From the NCBI GenBank assembly GCA_003695505.1, contig RFIY01000059.1, positions 1 to 9,775 on the forward strand: DNA of 9,775 nucleotides, read 5' to 3'. The notes beneath the pieces are model-generated. The model saw nothing but the letters and a program-made list of their open reading frames with translations. It made no database searches and was not told the origin of the DNA. Source of the DNA: J088 sp003695505 [NCBI: Candidatus Dadabacteria bacterium] (lineage in GTDB: Bacteria; J088). Of this stretch, positions 6,418 to 9,775 are shown one piece after another (positions within the stretch are counted from its first letter, which is position 1; each line of letters starts with the position of its first letter). A program made the translations under genes and the position numbers.

Positions 6418-7151
6418 AGGCGGTCATCCTTGCCGCGGGCCAGGGTGCGCGCCTGCGCCCATTGACTGAAGATGTTCCCAAATGCATGGTTACCGTTGCG
6501 GACCGGCCCATGTTGCGCTGGAGCCTCGATGCGGTCGCGGAGGCCGGGCTGCGCGAAGCCGTGATCGTCGTTGGCTATCGGGGTGAGGTCATCCGTGATG
6601 CCTTCGGCAGCCAGTACCGGAATGTCGCGATACGCTACGTCGATAACCCCGATTATGCGACGACCAATAATCTGGTGTCTCTCTGGCTGGCGCGCAAAGA
6701 GCTGGACGGTGATGTCCTTCTGCTGGAGGCCGATCTGGTGTACGATGCGGGTCTGCTGAAAGAATTCATCACGCGACCAGAGCCGGATGCGATGGTCGTT
6801 GCACGTTATGATGGGGCGACAACAGGTACCGTGGTGTTCGTTCGAAACGGTCGGGTCTCACGCCTGGTACTGGGCAAGGATCAGGGGGAAGGTTTCGACT
6901 ATTCCGAAGCGTGGAAAACGGTCAATATCTGGCGGTTTTCCCGCGAGTTTCTCGATCGTTCGTATCTGCCGGCGCTGGATACCTGGGTCGAACGGGGAGA
7001 GGTCGGGGCGTACTATGAGGCGCCGCTCGGCGAGCTGATTGCTGCTGAACCGAATCGCTTCGCCGCCTTCGATGCCGCCGGATGGCGATGGGCCGAATCG
7101 GACAGCCCGGCCGACCTGGAGCGCGCCGAAGCACTATTTGCAGGGTCCTGA
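6414..7151 (+). CDS. Nucleotidyltransferase, resembling phosphocholine/phosphonate cytidylyltransferases
   Basis: This 245-residue cytosolic enzyme of the sugar-nucleotidyltransferase fold joins an NTP to a phosphorylated small molecule. The N-terminal nucleotide loop is LAAGQGARLRPLTEDVPKC (6-24), with the GxGxR loop and Lys23. VGYRGEVI lies at 53-60. The motif NPDYATTNNLVSLWLA (78-93) is the signature I associate with LicC-like phosphocholine cytidylyltransferases and the CMP-aminoethylphosphonate and glutamine-phosphate enzymes, rather than with hexose-1-phosphate enzymes. LLEADLVY (103-110) and ESDSPADL (228-235) carry the acidic residues expected for metal binding. The start is GTG at 6414, sharing GTGA with the sulfotransferase stop, with AAGGA six bases upstream. 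No partner enzyme (kinase, PEP mutase or choline transferase) is in the window, so the substrate is open. The gene ends 9 bp before the convergent FkbM gene. Confidence 0.88.
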   Translation: MKAVILAAGQGARLRPLTEDVPKCMVTVADRPMLRWSLDAVAEAGLREAVIVVGYRGEVIRDAFGSQYRNVAIRYVDNPDYATTNNLVSLWLARKELDGDVLLLEADLVYDAGLLKEFITRPEPDAMVVARYDGATTGTVVFVRNGRVSRLVLGKDQGEGFDYSEAWKTVNIWRFSREFLDRSYLPALDTWVERGEVGAYYEAPLGELIAAEPNRFAAFDAAGWRWAESDSPADLERAEALFAGS

Positions 7152-7160
7152 TCCGGGTTG

Positions 7161-7904
7161 TCAGCGGTGGGCAAACAGCAACCCGAAATCGGCGCCGCTT
7201 CTGACGTGTTCATCCAGCGTAAACCCGAGCGATGAAAGCGCTGCGATCGCGTCTTCGGGGCGTTTGTGATCGTCGAGGTGGTATTCCATCGCGACGCGGC
7301 GGATTCGTTGCCATGCTTCAGACGACTCGAACAGCGCCCACTCGCTGCCCTCACAGTCAATTTTTGCGAAATCGACGGTTCCGCCGAGTCGCTGAATGGC
7401 TTCGTCGAGGCTCCGCATGACGACGGCGCCGTCATCGGCGCGGCGTGTACGGGTCTGATTCGTATCCCCGGATCTGATCACGTCGACCCGCCCTGATTCG
7501 GGGCCGATGGCTTCGCAGAACCATGTGATGCGGGGGAGATCGAGGTTGCGCTGCAACGTCGGGATCAGATCCGGGTTCGGCTCGTATACATGGATCGTCG
7601 CGTCGGGATAGAAATGTCTGGCCAGCAGTGCGAAGAGCCCGGCATTGCCACCGATGTCGAGGATCGTTTGCGGTGCATCATCCAGCGATTCGAGGCGGTA
7701 TTCGTCCAGCAGCCAAAGTGATGCAAGGTCGTGACGGATGCCGCGTTCATTCGGAAAGTCTACCGGGTGCCACCTGCCATCGATACGAATGCGTTCGGGA
7801 AGTTTCAGGGTCTTGCGCCGGACGAAGCTGATGCCGAGGCGATGGGCTCGTCTGCGCATCGCCTGCCAGTTGCGGATCCGTTCGATGGTCGATGGAAGGG
7901 ACAC
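7161..7904 (-). CDS. FkbM-family SAM-dependent methyltransferase
   Basis: This Rossmann-fold methyltransferase uses S-adenosylmethionine and is typically an O-methyltransferase for sugars or other small-molecule hydroxyls. Counting from GTG 7904 (247 residues), the SAM motif is LDIGGNAGLFALLARHF (82-98), followed by the acidic end of strand 2 at VYEPNP (106-111). The family hallmark KIDCEGSEWALFE is at 181-193, and the C-terminus is GLLFAHR. An ATG at 7859 gives 232 residues. I lean to the GTG because the 15 extra residues form a plausible amphipathic helix and codon use turns coding-like there; neither start has a good ribosome binding site. The frame is open far upstream to 8951, but that part is the shadow of the peptidase gene. 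It converges on the nucleotidyltransferase and diverges from the C69 peptidase. It may methylate the same product as its neighbours modify, which is inference. Confidence 0.87.
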   Translation of the reverse strand: MSLPSTIERIRNWQAMRRRAHRLGISFVRRKTLKLPERIRIDGRWHPVDFPNERGIRHDLASLWLLDEYRLESLDDAPQTILDIGGNAGLFALLARHFYPDATIHVYEPNPDLIPTLQRNLDLPRITWFCEAIGPESGRVDVIRSGDTNQTRTRRADDGAVVMRSLDEAIQRLGGTVDFAKIDCEGSEWALFESSEAWQRIRRVAMEYHLDDHKRPEDAIAALSSLGFTLDEHVRSGADFGLLFAHR

Positions 7905-7917
7905 AGAACGGTATGAT
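7889..7917 (+). promoter_or_regulatory. Possible promoter for the C69 peptidase gene
   Basis: TATGAT at 7912-7917 is a good -10 box. TCGATG at 7889-7894 is a weak -35 box (three of six consensus bases) with a 17-bp spacer. Transcription would start near 7925, about 22 nt before the ATG at 7947. The opposite strand reads TATCAT at 7918-7913, which could serve the FkbM gene almost leaderlessly if its GTG is used. The two divergent starts would be only 42 bp apart. Confidence 0.3.
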
Positions 7918-7946
7918 AACGCGTACGGCAAACGCGAGCGAGAGCG

Positions 7947-9197
7947 ATGTGTGACAACCTGTATCTGAGACGCGACGGGGCGGCTGTTTTTGGCAAGAAC
8001 AGTGATCGCGAGCCGACCGAGCCGCAAGTGCTGTTGAGCCTGCCACGTATTCGCGGGGATCGGAGACGTTTTGTCCGCGCAACATGGATCGACGTGCCGG
8101 AGGTGCCTGACCGGCACGCCGTGATCCTGTCGGTTCCCGTGTGGATGTGGGGGGCCGAAATGGGCGCGAATGAGCATGGTCTTGTCATCGGCAACACGGC
8201 GGTGTTTACCGTGACTCAGACACGCCGCCCGGCGCTGCTCGGGATGGATCTGGTTCGTCTGGCGCTCGAACGCGCCGCCGATGCCGACGAGGCACTCGAC
8301 GTGATTACCGGGCTGCTGGAGCGTTATGGGCAAGGGGGCTCCTGTGGCTTCCGCCACCGTCGGTTTCACTATGACAACAGCTTCGTGATCGCCGATCACC
8401 GTGGTGCGTGGCTGCTTGAAACCGCGGGTCGAGCCTGGGTTGCACGGTGGTCGACCACGGGTGCGGCCACTTCCAACCTGCTGACGATCGACGAAGATTT
8501 CGACCGATGTCATCCCGAGCTGTTGCGGCTGGCGCGGGACGATGGTCGCTACGAAGGAGGAGCATTCAGCTTCCGGCGTGCCTTTGGCTTGCAGCTGGTG
8601 TCGCGTCTCGCCGGGGCGATGAAGCGCTACGAGCACGACTGCGACTGGCTGGCTGGTGGATCGCCCAACCCACGCGACATGGCCCGGCAGTTGCGGAGTC
8701 ACGGCGCCGCGGGCGATTGCGGCGCGGCTGCTGATGGTGCGGTCTGCGCGCACGCCAGAGGGCCGGGGCGCAGTACGCAAACGACGGCAGCATTGATCGC
8801 CGAATGGACGGGTAATGAATTCTCGGTGTGGGGCACCGGAACCCCCGCCCCGTGCCTGTCGGTGTTTCGTCGCCTGCGTTTCAATACCGGTGCTCCGGCG
8901 GGAGGCGGTCCGGCCGCGCGGGATATTCGCCCATGGATCGAACACTGGCATCTTCAGCGTCGGCTGCTTGTCGATACTGACGCCCGTCGCGCATTTCGTT
9001 CGCAGCGGGAAAAACTGGAGGCAGCAATATTTGCGAACGGGCCGACGACGGACGAGGAAATCGTCGCATGGCTGAATGGCTGGTACGCGTCCGGTACGAT
9101 GGCGTCGCGCAGGCCAATCGAGAATCGTCGCCTGGCGCGGTACTGGGAGCGCCTGGCGTTGCTTGGGTTCAATGCCCGACGCCCTTTCCGCGCGTAG
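7947..9197 (+). CDS. Peptidase C69 / secernin-like Ntn-hydrolase
   Basis: This 416-residue protein belongs to the C69 dipeptidase/secernin group of N-terminal-nucleophile hydrolases. It starts MCDNLYLRRDGAAVFGKNSD. The Cys at position 2 would be exposed simply by removing the initiator Met and would then be the catalytic nucleophile. FGKNSDREPTEPQ (15-27) and GANEHGLVIGNTAVFT (73-88) are the other conserved stretches of this family, and NSFVIAD near 144-150 and WLLETAGRAWVARW near 155-168 follow the usual order. There is no signal peptide, so a cytoplasmic role in cleaving short peptides or amides is likely. The exact substrate cannot be read from sequence. The ribosome binding site is weak (a GCGAG-rich stretch). 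The gene is divergent from FkbM and ends 12 nt before the convergent gene at 9210. Confidence 0.9.
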   Translation: MCDNLYLRRDGAAVFGKNSDREPTEPQVLLSLPRIRGDRRRFVRATWIDVPEVPDRHAVILSVPVWMWGAEMGANEHGLVIGNTAVFTVTQTRRPALLGMDLVRLALERAADADEALDVITGLLERYGQGGSCGFRHRRFHYDNSFVIADHRGAWLLETAGRAWVARWSTTGAATSNLLTIDEDFDRCHPELLRLARDDGRYEGGAFSFRRAFGLQLVSRLAGAMKRYEHDCDWLAGGSPNPRDMARQLRSHGAAGDCGAAADGAVCAHARGPGRSTQTTAALIAEWTGNEFSVWGTGTPAPCLSVFRRLRFNTGAPAGGGPAARDIRPWIEHWHLQRRLLVDTDARRAFRSQREKLEAAIFANGPTTDEEIVAWLNGWYASGTMASRRPIENRRLARYWERLALLGFNARRPFRA

Positions 9198-9209
9198 CCC
9201 GTTTGCGGG

Positions 9210-9775
9210 TCAGTCCCAACCGCAGCCGTCGGCGTAGAGGGCGTCTTCGTCCAGATTCCCTGCGGTGTTCGCCACTTCGTCGGCCCAGGTGATCCAGAAG
9301 TCCAGCATCCGCCGCCGCAGGTCTTCCAGTTCCGGATCCATGGATGCCGCTGCGATAAACGCGCTTCCGCCGGGATCGACGTGACCGTCGCCGTAGCCGA
9401 GACCGGGGACGCGGGTCGACAGCCTTCTGACATCCGACGCTTCCATCCAGGGATCTGAGTCCACATTGCCCGGTAGTCGATCCGGCTGATCGGACCACGC
9501 TTCGATGAAGGTGATGTCTCCGGCGTCGTTGAATACGAATTCTTCGTAAATCGGGCAGAGACCGCCGTCGTAGGCGAAGCTGACACGGCAGCGCGCGAAT
9601 GGCTGTGTGTCGAAAAAGCGGCAATCGCGGGTGGGTACTGTCGAGGGCGTCGCGAAGCGGGCGATGAGCAGGTCCGAGCCGATCATGACGGTCTTGCCAA
9701 GACCCGTCAGCTTCAACCAGGGCGGCCACTCCCAGCGGATCACACCTTCTGCATACCGGGGGATCGAGTCCGGGG
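9210..9775 (-). CDS. Unrecognised conserved-looking protein, 5' end beyond the window
   Basis: About 187 residues are visible, and the frame stays open to the right edge, so the true start lies outside the window. A GTG at 9743 is in frame, but the codons before it (reading PDSIPRYAEG) look like ordinary coding sequence. Notable features are a Trp/Pro-rich stretch near the visible N-terminus (RWEWPPWLKLTGLGK), RDCRFFDTQPFARCRVSFAY, the motif CPIYEEFVFNDAGDITFIEA, STRVPGLGYGDG, and a C-terminal YADGCGW. The pattern of a beta strand after IYEEFVFNDAG with ITFIEAW resembles NTF2-like/SnoaL-like folds, but I cannot assign a family. No catalytic motif is certain. No membrane segment or signal is seen in the visible part. 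Confidence 0.72.
   Translation of the reverse strand, partial: PDSIPRYAEGVIRWEWPPWLKLTGLGKTVMIGSDLLIARFATPSTVPTRDCRFFDTQPFARCRVSFAYDGGLCPIYEEFVFNDAGDITFIEAWSDQPDRLPGNVDSDPWMEASDVRRLSTRVPGLGYGDGHVDPGGSAFIAAASMDPELEDLRRRMLDFWITWADEVANTAGNLDEDALYADGCGWD

Noticed and set aside
7154-7185. Inverted repeat CGGGTTG/CAACCCG between the convergent nucleotidyltransferase and FkbM genes, considered as a bidirectional terminator
   Set aside because: It has a 7-bp stem with an 18-nt loop and no T run on either side, and most of it lies within FkbM coding sequence.
7905-8951. Long minus-strand open frame extending the FkbM methyltransferase upstream to about 596 residues
   Set aside because: The extension is antisense to the well-supported C69 peptidase gene and its translation shows no protein-like motifs; it is a high-GC shadow frame.
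9198-9209. Small hairpin CCCG-TTTG-CGGG between the convergent C69 and edge genes
   Set aside because: A 4-bp stem without a T run is too weak to call a terminator.

Overview
The window is GC-rich, densely packed bacterial chromosome, most likely from a gammaproteobacterium. That placement is an inference. It rests on the DUF5924/DUF2914-type membrane protein, the GC-rich codon use and the style of the lipoproteins. A tRNA-Ala(CGC) fits a high-GC genome, but its gene does not encode the 3' CCA, which is unusual for gammaproteobacteria. I see no integrase, transposase, CRISPR array, phage gene, toxin-antitoxin pair or recognisable defence system.

Layout from left to right. The window opens with a striking 47-bp near-perfect inverted repeat (1-47 / 61-107, 13-nt loop). 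It overlaps the start of a plus-strand gene for a multi-pass membrane protein with a C-terminal DUF2914-like domain (to 1120). Next come four minus-strand units: a di-heme cytochrome c peroxidase/MauG-family lipoprotein gene broken by a one-base frameshift (1101-2398), a small His/Met-rich YtkA-like lipoprotein that overlaps its start (2385-2801), a tRNA-Ala(CGC) (2833-2905), and a lipoprotein GH13 alpha-glucan hydrolase (2982-4565). A divergent spacer (4566-4722) separates these from plus-strand genes: an unrecognised cytoplasmic protein (4723-5403), a PAPS-type sulfotransferase (5491-6417) and a nucleotidyltransferase resembling phosphocholine/phosphonate cytidylyltransferases (6414-7151), the last two overlapping by 4 nt. 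An FkbM-type methyltransferase (7161-7904) points back at them on the minus strand. A divergently transcribed C69/secernin-like peptidase follows (7947-9197), and the window ends inside an unrecognised minus-strand gene (9210 to beyond 9775).

Functional themes. The YtkA-like lipoprotein and the di-heme enzyme look like a coupled envelope redox or copper-related pair, although the enzyme is frameshifted as read. The sulfotransferase, nucleotidyltransferase and FkbM methyltransferase form a small group likely to decorate a glycan, lipid or other small acceptor. The remaining genes look like unrelated housekeeping or accessory functions. No stretch over 300 bases lacks a gene. The strongest unexplained structure is the foldback at the left edge. 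It could be a genuine palindromic element or an assembly/amplification chimera, and the sequence alone cannot decide.
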